A stretch of DNA of 64,000 nt, taken from positions 76,992,001 through 77,056,000 of the forward strand of contig JAZHRO010000002.1 of NCBI GenBank assembly GCA_037157565.1, in the 5' to 3' direction. Origin of the DNA: Thalassia testudinum (Eukaryota > Streptophyta > Magnoliopsida > Alismatales > Hydrocharitaceae). Shown here one piece after another: positions 1 to 10,765 of the stretch (position 1 is the stretch's first letter; every line of letters starts with the position of its first letter). Made by a program: the position numbers and the translations under genes. The notes below the pieces were generated by a model. The model had not been told where the DNA came from and did no database searches. It saw only the letters and a list, made by a program, of their open reading frames with translations.

Positions 1-546
1 CAAGAATCAAGATTGGCAGATACTGAGAGTGACCTACACCCATAGTCTGAATCCTTTACAGAATCAGAGTTAGACAATCCAAAAGGCACTCTCCAAGCAT
101 TCATTTTCAATTGGGATGAGAATTATGGAGAAAAGTCGATAGAGAAACCAATCTTCGAGTCATTTCTTAAAGAGACAATCTCACATTCAAATGAAAAAAA
201 TCAAAATGACTCGTTGAGTATCAATTTTATAGGCCATAATGCACAAGAGGAACCACACATCTGGGATAGTAGATCCTTCTCTATTGATTCCTGGACCTAT
301 GACAAACCTGTTTCAAAACCCCATGACCACTACACCTTCCGAATGATTCCTCCGCAAGATTTCAAGGAAGATCACCGAGAATTGAATCAACTTGAACCAT
401 ATCAGAGACATCCTGGAATGACTCTTCACCATGCTTTAATACATATTTGTGGCCATCAAATTCTCAACCATCAAATCACTAATGCAGCCAATCACATCTC
501 CCTGAGCTTATTATGCCCGGCTAATGGCATTAAACTCAACGCTTAA
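1..546 (+). pseudogene. C-terminal part of the acidic ORF of non-autonomous element Y
   Basis: The reading frame enters from outside the window, has one stop (TAG, 43-45) and ends at TAA 544-546, about 180 codons. The product is rich in Asp, Glu, Ser and Asn, with no RT, integrase or gag motif and no evident membrane segment. Near its end it carries GMTLHHALIHICG. Element A's unrelated-looking ORF has the closely matching GMGLHHNLIHICG at the same relative place, just before the post-pol box. That shared motif and the shared position are why I treat the two as one ORF family. Function is unknown. The frame is read through the stop, so the copy is probably dead. No initiation codon is visible here. 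Confidence 0.6.
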
Positions 547-772
547 CAGGAGGAACCCATCATTTTCTTGAAAAACCCGAAACCCTTTTGACACATCTCT
601 TTACTGAACTCATAATGCACTTTAGGCTTCGTCCATTAGAATAGCTGACTCCACTTCCGGTACTTGTACCAGAACTTGAAATCGTCTGCAACAAACATCC
701 CGACCTTTCCACCCACCCTCTGACCCTGTTCTAATGTACGATATAAGATGAACTTGAACCCACCTAATTTAC

Positions 773-807
773 AATGAGGACATTGCAAATCTTAGCCATA
801 GGGGGGT
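773..807 (+). promoter_or_regulatory. Internal purine-tract motif of Y (cPPT-like)
   Basis: The motif reads AATGAGGACATTGCA, then about 11 bases, then ATAGGGGGGTA. A matching motif occurs about 110-240 bp after the end of the last ORF in A, V, X and W. It resembles a polypurine tract but is over 1 kb upstream of the LTR. A role as a second plus-strand primer is inference. Confidence 0.5.
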
Positions 808-1503
808 ATTAAAGTGGAAAACGCCATGAGAATCAGTTCACAATAAGGGATTCACCAAAAAAGAAAATAATAACAAGGTTGAGGAAAAAGGAGAACCATT
901 TTTGAAAAGGAGGGAAGAAAATTGAAAAGAGAAGAAAGGAACCAAAAGATAAAGAAAGAAATTGAGTCCCTTCAAAATAATATGGAACTTACCTAACTTC
1001 TAAGTTGGATCAAATGATGAATTAAGACCTGGAAGGCTAAAACTTAAGAGATTAGTGGTGAATACCAACCTTAGGCCTCTTGGATTTGTATTGGATTTAA
1101 ACATTCACGTACTTGTCAAGATCAAGATTAATCCTCAAGAGGTTGGGGAAAATGAAAAGCTTATGTATTAGGTCTAAGGCTTAAGGAGTATTCGGCTCCA
1201 TTAACTGACCTCTAGTTTATGGGACTTAGTAACTTAAGCACCCTCAATCACACACAGTCTAGTTCAGTGCACTTTAAAAGTTGAAATCTTGCCAAAAGAC
1301 ATTTAATCTATTCTGAAAAATGTCCTAAGATCTAGATTAGGCGCAGCTCGAAAACACAAGTTGATTTGGACTAGTTCCTGATGAGGAGAGGTAGGAAATT
1401 CCCCTCGAAGATGTGCAATAACATACCGTCTCCTTGGTGCTTGTCTCCTAGGATATCTAAATATCCTACTGGGGGCATGTAAGCACCTTGTGCTAGTTCA
1501 GAT

Positions 1504-1665
1504 GCCATGGGCGGCATTATCATGAAATGTCGATTACCAGAGTCTAGATTTAGCTACAAAATGCCATGGGCAAAATTATCACGAAATCTCAAAAGCCAAG
1601 GTACTGGGGGTTGCCATGGGTGGTGCTATCTCGAAGCATCGATTGCTAAGGACCCTACGAGGATT
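1504..1665 (+). repeat. Three imperfect direct repeats of 50-60 bp in the 3' region of Y
   Basis: Units begin at 1504, 1563 and 1613. Each starts GCCATGGG and is followed by a degenerate block of the form attatcNcgaaatNtcgattgcca. The same three units in the same order occur in X at 42536-42700. They are non-coding. Confidence 0.75.
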
Positions 1666-1964
1666 GATGGTACGGACAAGGAATCTGATACATACCATGT
1701 TTAGGGCCAATCCGAAGATGGATCTAATGAAAAATATAATTAAAAGAAAAGAGAGAGAAAGTTCTCCACAAATCAAATTCTCATTCTATATCTCTCTCAA
1801 AATGCACTGGCAAACTGAACCTGGAGTAACCATGTTTCAAGCACAGGTGCTTTAACCACTAAGTTCAACAAACCTTAGGTCAATTCCTGCGGGCCTTAGA
1901 AACCTTTGCAGTAGATTGAGGCGAAAGCTAGTCAGGTCTAGATCTAGGCTGGTGCTTAAGTACC

Positions 1965-3206
1965 TAATGGGAACACCATTATGAGCCTTAATTAGCTCAT
2001 TTTGACCCAATGAAGAGAATAAATGATCCTACATAACCAACTGAAGGTCATAATTCATTGCATAACCATTCTGAGAGAAAAATAGGAAACTAGGTGTAAA
2101 ACTATAATTTTACCAATGCAGTACAACCATGGCTTTTCTCAAAGGTTGAATAAAGGTCAAATGGTCTTAACAAGATAACAAGTGGGTTGGATTAAACAGA
2201 AAAGGGTTTGTGTGTGTTCTAAGAATTAAATGACCTTAGAAACCCTGAAAACAGACCCACTTAATTAACCAAGGTTCTAGTCAGGATATAATTCACTCAA
2301 ACCCTTTAAAAATCATATAAAAATATTATCTAGGGTCCAGTACCTTCAATTTGACTATCAGAACCCATCTTGACCTAAAATGGAGTCTCAGACTAATATT
2401 TGCCCTAATTTAGGTTTTTGCATAAATTACCCAGTCAAATGTCATCAAAACCAAAATCCAACTTCACCATTAGATTCCTTAGGTCAAAATTAGGTTTCTA
2501 CCAAAATTTAGACCCAAGGGAAACTTGTCTTGACCAAGTTTGCAAAAAGGTCCTGTCTGATTACATTTCTACCCCTAACTTTCAAAAACCCCTACATTTA
2601 GACCCCTAACTTCTTCGTCGTCTTCACAAGTAGGTCCCTCCGCCATTATCGTGGAGGAAACCTCCTTCAACGACCTTTGACAGGGAATATCTCCATGATT
2701 ACTTGGAGAATCCCTTCCAAAATTAGAAGGGAGATCCTCTGACAAATTCCCTTCAGTATGAACCCATTGATAAATTCTGGTTCCCTCCCAATCTCTCATG
2801 TGAACGCATGAGAGATTTGGGTATCCTAACAGTTCCCATCTCTGGCGACCTTCCAAGCTTGGGAAGCTTGCTTCCCAAGCCCTAACCATCCTTCAGAACC
2901 TTATTTAAAGAAGCCCAGATCACACTACATTCTCCACGCTCGAATTCAGTCGTGATTCCCATAATTCTTCTCTCCCTCTCATGACCGAAGGCTCCTCAAC
3001 GTCTGGCAACCTTTCTTACCCTTCCTCGTCGTTCGATCGCCATACCTGCAGCGGATTCATCCTCCCTGCCTTCGTCAGCGTATCGCCGTACCAGAAGATG
3101 CCACTTCCTCCATCCTCACCGTTCCCACCTCACCGGAGCCACCTTCGTCTCCAGCGTCGGCCACACCAGATCTGACGCCCTCGCTACCCCCCTTCGTCCC
3201 TTGAAA
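1965..3206 (+). repeat. 5' LTR of X, first part (U3 and promoter)
   Basis: It aligns by eye with 43130-44366 of the 3' LTR up to the block ending ccccccttcgtc. T2 then interrupts it. It starts with a terminal inverted repeat (TAATGG, five bases, CCATTA). Upstream of the TATA box lie two inverted repeats: one at 2790-2817, and an AAGCTTGGGAAGC / GCTTCCCAAGC hairpin at about 2855-2882. The ORF-like frames inside are LTR sequence, not genes. Confidence 0.85.
2902..2909 (+). promoter_or_regulatory. TATA box of X 5' LTR
   Basis: TATTTAAA lies about 940 bp into the LTR, matching the same box at 44067-44074 in the 3' copy and TATATAAA at 46932 in Y. Position and conservation support a Pol II core promoter; transcription is not shown. 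Confidence 0.55.
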
Positions 3207-5210
3207 TGATGCGTGGCTTTACGCTCAACTCAATAATTAAGTTAATTTCACTTAATTAAGTGTAGAAAAAGTCACTTAGGTTAACTCGAAATTATGTCGG
3301 TTGTGTAGTATAGGGTCAAATTAACCTAACATTTTAGAAATTTTTACTGGTTGAGTCCAGGTTATTCACTAGGAGGTATAATAATTTTTTTTCTAAATTC
3401 ACCAATTATCTTTTATTTCTTTATAAGTTTAGGAGGTATAACTAAGTTGATTTTAAGAACATGAATTTTGCCAAAATATTTAAACTATAAAGAATATACA
3501 AAATTCCATATGAAAAACATATTTACTCAAATGTTGTACTTTATTAACAAGTAAACATGTTAGTTTTTCAATTTTATTTCAAAAGAAATTAAGGCAGTAA
3601 GAATTGTTCTATTAAAACATGCCTTTTTACAATTAAGAACAAAAAGTAATTAAAATGATGCAAGAAAAATAATATCCTTTCTTTACTTCTTCAGCCTCTC
3701 TCTTCTTCTCTCGCCTTCTTCTCTTCCTGCCTCATATTCTCTTCCCTTAGTCTTCTTAGTTCGTTCCTTAGTAGTAGTGCCTGTTCTCCTTTCTTTCTTT
3801 AGCCTTCAGCACTTAGCTTAACTTTAACCTTCAACTCTTCTTTTCCCTAAGCTTTCTTTTGAACCATCAGTTGAATCGGATTTATTTTCCTTTTTAACCA
3901 AAAATTATTTTATTTGCAACAAGGTCCTTTCGAGGATACACAGCACCCTGAGACCAGGGTGGGACCAGACCCTACTCGATCCTCGCCTAATCTCAATTAG
4001 GTTTGATTTCAGTTTATTTCATTCGGTTCATACTTTCAAGCCCATCCGGCTCAACCAGCCTCCAAGGCCTCGCCCTCCCAGGGCACACTCGCTCACGCCC
4101 ACTCAGGCACACACCCGCAGGCACACACACATACATATGCTCAGAATAGGTTCAGAATGCTCAGATCGGTAACCGGTGCACCGAGCGCTGACAACTGAAG
4201 GGCCGGGGTAACAAATCACTTTTGTTCCCATGCGTGCGCTCAAAAACTGACGATGTGGGACTGTGTTCCCCCCTTCCAGACCCAACTTCAAATGATCATA
4301 ACTTTCTACTCAGAGCTCCATTTCAAGTGATTTAAAGTTTGTTGGAAAGCTCTAAGATAGATCTACACAATTGCAGGGTCAATTTAAGATTTAGATGATA
4401 TTTTCCTCTTCAATTTGAAAGGTAAAATTAGGGGTTCCTATGGGTTATTTATTTCCTGGAAATAGAAATTAACTTCACAGAGTCCTCAGATGAACTTTTC
4501 TCTCTTAACTAAAGGTCTGAACAGGTTCTACAAATGATTCCGCAGCTACTAGAGTAGTCTTAAGCTCTCAAGACCTTCAAGACTAGCAGAGAAGCTTGAA
4601 GCTTCTCCGAAAGCTTCAGAGTTCAAATTTTTAAACTTTCATGTGTGCAACAGACACTTAAGGGTGTTTCTAATTGATTTAAACAAATTCTAAAGGTTGT
4701 AACAGATTGATCTGGGCAGGATTCAAGATCAAAACTCAAAAAAATGGCACTGTTGTTAGTTTGGGTTCAAAAGTAACCCAAATTGTCAGGGTTTGAATTC
4801 TCACACAATAACTCATCTGAGCCACTTTATTCTCTCTCAGATCATTCAACAAGATTTCAGAATCCATTCTATCTGTTGAACAAGCGAGTTGCTACGCTAA
4901 CGTGTTTGATTTTGAAAACCTGTCGTTGTAGTTTGAAAGCGAAGAACTCGTGTTCAATAAATAAAATTTACACCGAAATGAAAATTCTGGGTCGAACACA
5001 GGGAGGCAGACGTTTGACTTAAAAACAACGCGTTTGTTTTTATTTATCACGAAATAATTCAATTGATTAGAACTATCTAACTACATACAATAAATAGAAA
5101 AGAGAGAGAAAGAATATTACAAATAAAAGCCAAAATGTGATATAGAATAAACATAGAATTTCATCATTAGAACGATTGTTCATTACACTAGAAAGAGAGA
5201 AAATAATTAC

Positions 5211-5263
5211 ACTAGAAAGTAATAAATCTACTCTAGAAAGCAGTAAATCTACTCTAGAAAGCA
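5211..5263 (-). repeat. Tandem 21-bp units with TCTAGAA in A's LTR
   Basis: Units of the form actctagaaagcagtaaatct repeat two and a half times. The other LTR has the same array at 11113-11165. It lies downstream of the TATA box, so it is probably transcribed. Confidence 0.8.
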
Positions 5264-5527
5264 TTTAAAGAATGGAGAGAGAAATATCCTCCTCGACGGT
5301 CGCTTGGAGGACGAGCTGGATGGGACAATGCCTGGACAAAGGAGGATGAAGCAGAAGAACGGGAATGGGGTAGCACGTCGTCGTCGTCGCGGGATCCACT
5401 TCCGAAGGGGGACGAAAATTTGACTTTATCTCGCGAGAAGCATCCCGGGTGTGGGACAAGCTTCTCTTGAGCTTTGGAGAGGGAGACAAGAGAAGGAAGG
5501 GATGAGAATTTCGTGTGGAGGGGGTCT

Positions 5528-5537
5528 CCTTTTATAG
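5528..5537 (-). promoter_or_regulatory. TATA box of A's LTR
   Basis: Minus strand CTATAAAAGG, identical in the other LTR at 11451-11460. An inverted repeat (TTTAGTGACGG against CCGTCGCTAAA) lies about 55 bp upstream at 5591-5626. Confidence 0.6.
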
Positions 5538-6555
5538 TTGCAAGGAGTGGGGGCAATCTGGTCATTACAACTCATAAAACATTAATTTTTGACCTTTAGT
5601 GACGGATACAACCGTCGCTAAAGGTCTGAACGTGGGCGTAGTGGGCAGCGCACGCGCGCCCGCTCGCTTGCCAGCGTGCGCAACAAACGCGCACGTCCGG
5701 CCATTCTCAATCGTTCAATCGCGAGATCGGAAGGCTTAGATTGCGCTACGCCTGCCTCCTCAACACGTGCCCGATTGCGTGCGATGCCGCGTTACCCCCG
5801 CGGATGCAATAGCGTGACATCTTGATTGAGCGCACGCGGCTGTTGGATCGCGATCGTGTGGTCGATTGAAGGCACGCTCCACTCCAAATTCCACGTGGCG
5901 AGGCTCGAACGCGCACCTGCGCTTCGCGTTAGAGCACTCGACCAACGCGCTGGGGGCGCATTTGTGTCAAGCACCTAACTTCAGCGTGGGTGCGTCGCAG
6001 CCATTGGATCTTGATCCAACGGCAGGGAAGGGCGGATGCAGGGGCTTCAGCGGGTGCATGTGGGCGATTGGGCGGCCGAGATGGCACCATGTGGTGCCAT
6101 CTTGGTTGTCCATCTTCTGGATGATGTAGATGGTGCCACGAATGTCGGATTGACTCAATTTTTATGTCATTAGGCTACTATCGTCGATCCGAACACATCC
6201 GTGCGGTCGGATTTGTTGTTTGAAGTGCGGATTTACACCATCTTGGCCCTTGATCTTCTAGGGTTCCCCGATCGCTATCTGATGCTACAGATGCCTGATT
6301 AGGGCGATCTTGGAGTTGTTGAACTCCAATCGTCGCCCTGATCACATCTGTATGGTTGGATCTTCGATCCAAGGCCCTGATAAAAAGTTTGCCCTATCCA
6401 AGCACATAAAAGGAGACAATTAGCATCCATTTTATTCAAACTACTCTAAATGCAAGATGATGTATGTTATGCAATATTTATAGCATGCAATGCAATACTA
6501 TGCTTAAGAACATGCATAAATAGGCATCTTAAGTAGTGTAAACGTGTTTACATCA

Positions 6556-6592
6556 TACCCCCATGCCTATCTTTTGCTAGTCCCTAGCAAAA
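6556..6592 (-). promoter_or_regulatory. 3' PPT of A with preceding stem-loop
   Basis: On the minus strand a perfect 8-bp stem (TTTTGCTA 6572-6579, TAGCAAAA 6585-6592, 5-nt loop) is followed by AGGCATGGGGGTA (6568-6556), which abuts the LTR start TGATG. The PPT primes plus-strand synthesis. The stem-loop recurs in X, Y and V. Confidence 0.8.
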
Positions 6593-7919
6593 ACTATATG
6601 CTATTTATAAAATAATTAGGTTGGATTATTTGGGCATGAGTTATTTTCAATCATTAAGAAAATGTCTACTTAGGAACTGAACTTTCAATGAAATAATAGT
6701 TCCCGAGTATCTGCCAAAATGTAGACAGCCTCAAGCCCTCGCTTTATTCAAAGAAAATTTTCTTTTCCTCTTTTCTAATTTTTTTTTTGAATTTTCAAGT
6801 TTTACGGTTTTAGAGTGGCTTTCTACGGCCATTCAACTCACCCAAGATTTGATGAGAACCCTAAGTTTTAAGCATCTTATTGTGAATGTGATAGACTCTT
6901 TGATCGGCAATTAAAGCAGACTTCGAATTTCTATGTCTCTAGGTGGCCTCAAATAGAACTCTGCCTAAAGGTGTATCTTTACAATCGGTAGCTTTCTCCC
7001 TACTTTTATTTTTTTACGGGGTCAACACAAGGGTGAATCCAATGTATATCTCCCCGGTTTATTCTACTTCTCCGCTTCTTCCTAAGTGTTTTGGGAATTT
7101 TCAGTGCAGTTATTGAGCTGGGTTCTGGACAACCGGTCAATGAGCTGTTACCACCGACAACTTGCCAACCATACTCGTGCGGCGAAGTGTGGCTTATTTC
7201 TTTTTTTTTTCTTTTCGCCTTTTCTTTTTTATTTTTTTTTTCAAGTAGGTGGCTTCCTTGGTCTAAGATTTACCTAAAGGTAGCAAAAAGAGAAAGATCC
7301 AGTGACTGGGCGCTGGACAACCTACCTATGGGTTGTTACCCATGATAACTTGCCAGCCATATCACCCTAGAAGGTTCATTAGCTACCCAATTTCCGTTAG
7401 AATTGCCGAACAATGAGTTAGTGCAAAGAAAGTGTGTAGATGCTAGAAACTCAAAGTTCCCTCAATTCAGAGGGCAGGTTGATAAGTCATGTACTTATCA
7501 CCCAAACTTATTTACCCTAATTAAAATAGAATTCAGGTTGGCGAGGACTCAAAAAATAAATCCACATTTTAGTGGATACACGGGCTAATTAAGTCTAAAG
7601 ACCTGAAGGGTCTTTGTGTTCAAATCATAATGTAGTATTTCCCAAGATTAAAAATTTTCTTAAACCCAAGTTCTCTTTCCTAATTCCAATTTTTTTTTAA
7701 TAAAATAAAATAAATCTACGGAGCTGATGAATAAATTCAGAGATGAATATCCATCCCCACATGCCTATCTAATGCAATGTCCTCATTGTATTAAAAAGAC
7801 ATAAAACATAATGGAATAACGTAGAAAGCACCTGAATTGCATGAATGTCAGGTCCGCTCTGAGATGAAAACTAAAAAGAACTGTATATGTGCTAAATTTA
7901 GTGCCTTCAGCTAGGCACA
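6593..7919 (-). other. 3' non-coding region of A
   Basis: The region holds an internal purine tract (7751-7790) and two copies of a 64-bp block (7115-7178 and 7305-7368) also present twice in W. It also has poly(T)/poly(A) runs near 6779 and 7200. The distal part (6800-7100) is parallel to W 63740-63930. No real gene is seen; frames crossing it are not conserved. Confidence 0.65.
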
Positions 7920-9180
7920 CTATACAAAAAGAGAAATGAAGAATTCACAAGTGCAAGTCAGAATCAAAATAAGAAAAAGAATCCTCTGACTTGTCAACAG
8001 AGGTCCACAAATGTGGATCAAATTATGGTGCAAACCCATACCCCATAATCGAGAATATCTTAGGTTCTGGATAAAAATTACCCAAAACCTAAAATCAGTA
8101 TGCAAGAGGGGTCGGGCATGCAATTTATGAGGATGCAACCCAAGACCAAAAAGTTGGGTTACAGAGAATTCAAGCTCAAAAGGATACTCATTGAATGTGT
8201 GCTTGGGTTCAACATCCTCAGAATAAATGTCGTAAGGGTCCTGGTTTGATGGTTTCAGCTTAATAGGCACCCTTCAACTCAATCTTGTACTCCCTCCAGA
8301 ACTTACCTCCCAAATCAAAATTTCCTGACTCTTATCCTCCTCATTTAGCATGTCAAATTCCAGGACCTCTTTCATATTAATCACCCCATCTGAAATCTCC
8401 AAGTCTATTTGATGTGGCTGAATCAAAATTGAGTTGGGTCTAATTATCTCAGAAATAGAATCATCGATAAACTCAATGGGGTGTAACTGACAATCAGGGC
8501 ATTTGATTGAATCCTCCAGAAAATGTGATTCTGGATCCGTAATGTGATCCCTAATAAAATCAGTTTCCTCAGTTATTAGGCTATCAAATGATCTTTCAGA
8601 TTCCTCAGGCCCAATCGTCTCACAAAAATTGTGTTCTGTAAACTCGCATGAGACTTCGCAAATCGAATCTTCACCATCAGAATCAAAGAAATCAAGATTC
8701 CTATTAATGTATGTCTCAAAATCATCTGTCACTCTTTGTTCCAAGGAGACATACATTTCCTCGTACCCTGGCTCAAGGATCTCAGGTGAAGAAATCAGAT
8801 CATCCTTAATTGGTTGCTCTAATTCAATCTGGTCAGCCTCGTAACACGTGTCCCCCCCAACAGGTGCCTGAACGGGTTCTAAAATTGGCTCTCTTGAAGA
8901 GGGTTTATCTTGGGAATCATCCCACGACTGAACTAAAGCAACCACAAATTTCATCCTCAATTTCGCTAACTTCCTAAGTAGAAACTCCCCCGGGTTCTTA
9001 TCCTTAACATCCTGGAGCCAATCCAACAAAGGCTTGTTCAAATCATCAATCATTTCAATCAGGGGCCCCAATCTCTCAATGCAGGGTATTGGCTGAACTT
9101 CTAAAGTTTGTATGATATTCCTTACATTAGCCAGAATCTTATCTTGAACCTGGTTACCCTGAACCTTGGTTCAGGGTTGG
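7920..9180 (-). pseudogene. Acidic C-terminal two-thirds of the novel ORF of non-autonomous element A
   Basis: On the minus strand one frame runs from about 9170 to the stop at 7920, interrupted by a TGA at 8274-8276 (about 417 codons). The first part is helical and mixed-charge (from about VQGNQVQDKILANV to LLRKLAKLRMKFVVALV). A long strongly acidic segment rich in Glu, Asp and Ser follows, including a CPDC pair. The end carries GMGLHHNLIHICG, also found near the end of Y's ORF. No retroviral enzyme motif is present. The ORF occupies the place of gag-pol, between leader and 3' region. Function is unknown; a structural or RNA-binding role in trans-packaging would be a guess. Upstream, translation continues in another frame (see 9181-9823), so a frameshift lies near 9170-9185. 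Confidence 0.65.
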
Positions 9181-9823
9181 GCGGGTTTGGGATCAGTGCA
9201 GGGGAATTAACGAATTGAGATTCGTTATACCCTTCCTGATAATAGGTTATTTTGGATTATTCAAAAGGTGGTGATGACCTAAAGGCAGTGTAATCAGAGG
9301 ATGGGTAAGGATCGATGTATCCTTCTTGATTGTAGATCGTATTAGGTTGTTCATGAAAGGGTGACAATCTATAATCGATGTGGCTCTGAGAAGGATAGAA
9401 ATCACAATCAAAGTGTTCAGGGTTAGACCCTAAACACGAAGGTCCAGAACTGTATCCCCAATCCGAGTTATCCCAACTAACTGATGGTTGATTTCAGTAC
9501 AAGTCGGGATAATCGTCATGTTGAGGATAATTCAAAACAGGAGGGAAAGAGTGGGAATGCGTGTAATATGTGGAAGGATTCATGAGAGACGGGAGGAAAG
9601 AAGGCACCCTGCAATACAAACAATCAAACCTATCCTTAAGTGGGTTAGCCTAAAGACCTACAGACTCCCAAAACCCATCTTGAGATAGAGAAACGATTTG
9701 ATCTACTTCTGTCTGTTCAATCCAACTAGTTAGAAGGAGGGACTGGGGAGAAGGTTCTTCCTTCGGCTTGCGCCTCCAGTTCCTAGTGTACCCCCCAGCC
9801 GCGATCGTTTGATTCTACTCCCC
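9181..9823 (-). pseudogene. N-terminal part of the novel ORF of A (Tyr/Pro-rich)
   Basis: In minus-strand frame 1 a readable product runs from about 9817 to 9185 with at least three stops. It starts with a basic patch (NWRRKPKEEPSPQ), continues with Trp/Asp-rich text (SVSWDNSDWGYSS), and has a loose repeat EGYIDPYPS ... EGYNESQF before a Pro-rich end. The Trp-Asn style recalls the C-terminus of Athila gag only vaguely, and no capsid domain is seen. I join it to the 7920-9180 frame because they are contiguous and the change of frame occurs inside a Pro/Glu-rich stretch. The start codon is unclear: the frame is closed by TAG just upstream and no ATG is near. Confidence 0.45.
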
Positions 9824-10744
9824 CAGCTAGACATCAGATTGAACAGTAGAAACAGACTAATCGAAAATAATCTCGTTCTGGGCTCTGAAGAGCGAGTCGA
9901 ATCCTTGAGGCCAACGTCTACTCTGTTTTATTTAGGGCTAGGTTTGAATGTGCTTTGGAATGTGATGGGCCCTTTATCTGGGTTGTGCCCTTAATGATTG
10001 ATTGATTTGTGTGTGCATGCACAACCAGTGATTTTCAAGCAAGATTACTTTTGATGCGGTGAATTTTAGGGTTCAAATCTTGCTTAGTAACTTTTAAGAT
10101 TCAACTTTAGGTGTTTTCAAACAAGTTTTGTTGGCACATCAGGTTTTTGAAAGCACAGGTGAAGATATTTTCCTTTGAAACTTAAAAGAATGTGGAGTGC
10201 CTGGTAAATCCCTAATAGTTGAACCTAAGTGGTAGCTACTTAATGAGTTGATTTTAATTGAAGTGGTGCGGCCCAATCAACTCAAACAATTGGCCTGTTG
10301 CACCACTTTATTAGGCACACAAGTGATTACCTAATCTGATTTCTACTCAATTATGTGTTTGGATGTGTGTACCAGCTCCAAAGATCAGTTTACCGGTCAA
10401 GTTTGAAAATTAGATGAGGTTGTGTACCTCTGTGAGATTTTTTTTTAATTTTTCTCTTTTTTAATGTGGGGGTTGGGCCGGGTGTAGGTGTTAAACAATA
10501 AGCAATCTAACCTTAGAGTTTATAAGAACACCTAGGTTGATTGATGTTTGTGCTATTATGTGGTGAAATGAAATCCAATGGGTGGGAGGTGGGGGATAAC
10601 TTACAAAACCTTCCATAGCACTTTACTCCAATCTACCACTTTTGCCTGTCTCGAAAGAGTACCTGAATCACAATAAGAAAGGAGAGAAGTGAGGTAAATA
10701 ATTTGTAAGTTAGAAAACGCGAAGAAAAATCAAAGGGCGTCGCC
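9824..10744 (-). other. 5' leader of A
   Basis: Non-coding stretch between PBS and ORF, with T-rich runs near 10440. I see no gene in it. It would hold packaging signals if the element was mobilised in trans. Confidence 0.55.
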
Positions 10745-10762
10745 TCCCTGGCAATGGCACCA
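10745..10762 (-). promoter_or_regulatory. PBS of A (tRNA-Asp type)
   Basis: Minus strand TGGTGCCATTGCCAGGGA, three nucleotides from the LTR end. The complement of the plant tRNA-Asp 3' end is TGGCGCCGTTGCCGGGGA; 15 of 18 positions agree. Confidence 0.85.
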
Positions 10763-10765
10763 AAA

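Larger units (their letters stand above)
547..1959 (+). other. 3' non-coding region of element Y
   Basis: This is a long region between the ORF and the 3' end of Y. It starts with the post-pol box (GGAGG-AACCCA, about 549-560), followed by the internal purine tract at 773-807, an A-rich stretch (840-970) and the triplicated unit (1504-1665). No ORF longer than 80 codons looks real. X has the same order of parts at 41483-43000. The region ends abruptly at the TSD of X. Its last 146 bp, including the true PPT, are found at 45871-46016. Confidence 0.7.
1..1964 (+). mobile_element. Element Y, left part: non-autonomous Athila-like retrotransposon (3' half)
   Basis: This is the left part of an element whose remainder resumes at 45871 after removal of X. 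It holds the end of an acidic ORF (1-546) and the long 3' non-coding region. Across 500-1960 it runs parallel to the region after pol of X (41480-43000), including the post-pol box, the internal purine tract and a triplicated unit. Upstream of that, X has integrase where Y has an unrelated acidic ORF. Y therefore looks like a non-autonomous relative of X that keeps cis signals but lacks enzymes. The TSD of X (GTACC) occupies 1960-1964 and 45871-45875. Confidence 0.85.
4874..6555 (-). repeat. 3' LTR of A (1682 bp)
   Basis: It is a direct repeat of 10766-12461. Landmarks on the minus strand are: terminal inverted repeat GTAAAC/GTTTAC (6538-6551), GC-rich U3 (5630-6100), hairpin 5591-5626, TATA 5528-5537, tandem 21-bp units with TCTAGAA (5211-5263), and the U5 motif (4988-5008). 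It carries a stretch near 5711-5740 that the other LTR lacks. Confidence 0.92.

Noticed and set aside
2575..2889. 104-codon minus-strand ORF
   Set aside because: Inside the U3 of X's LTR; not kept open in the 3' LTR copy.
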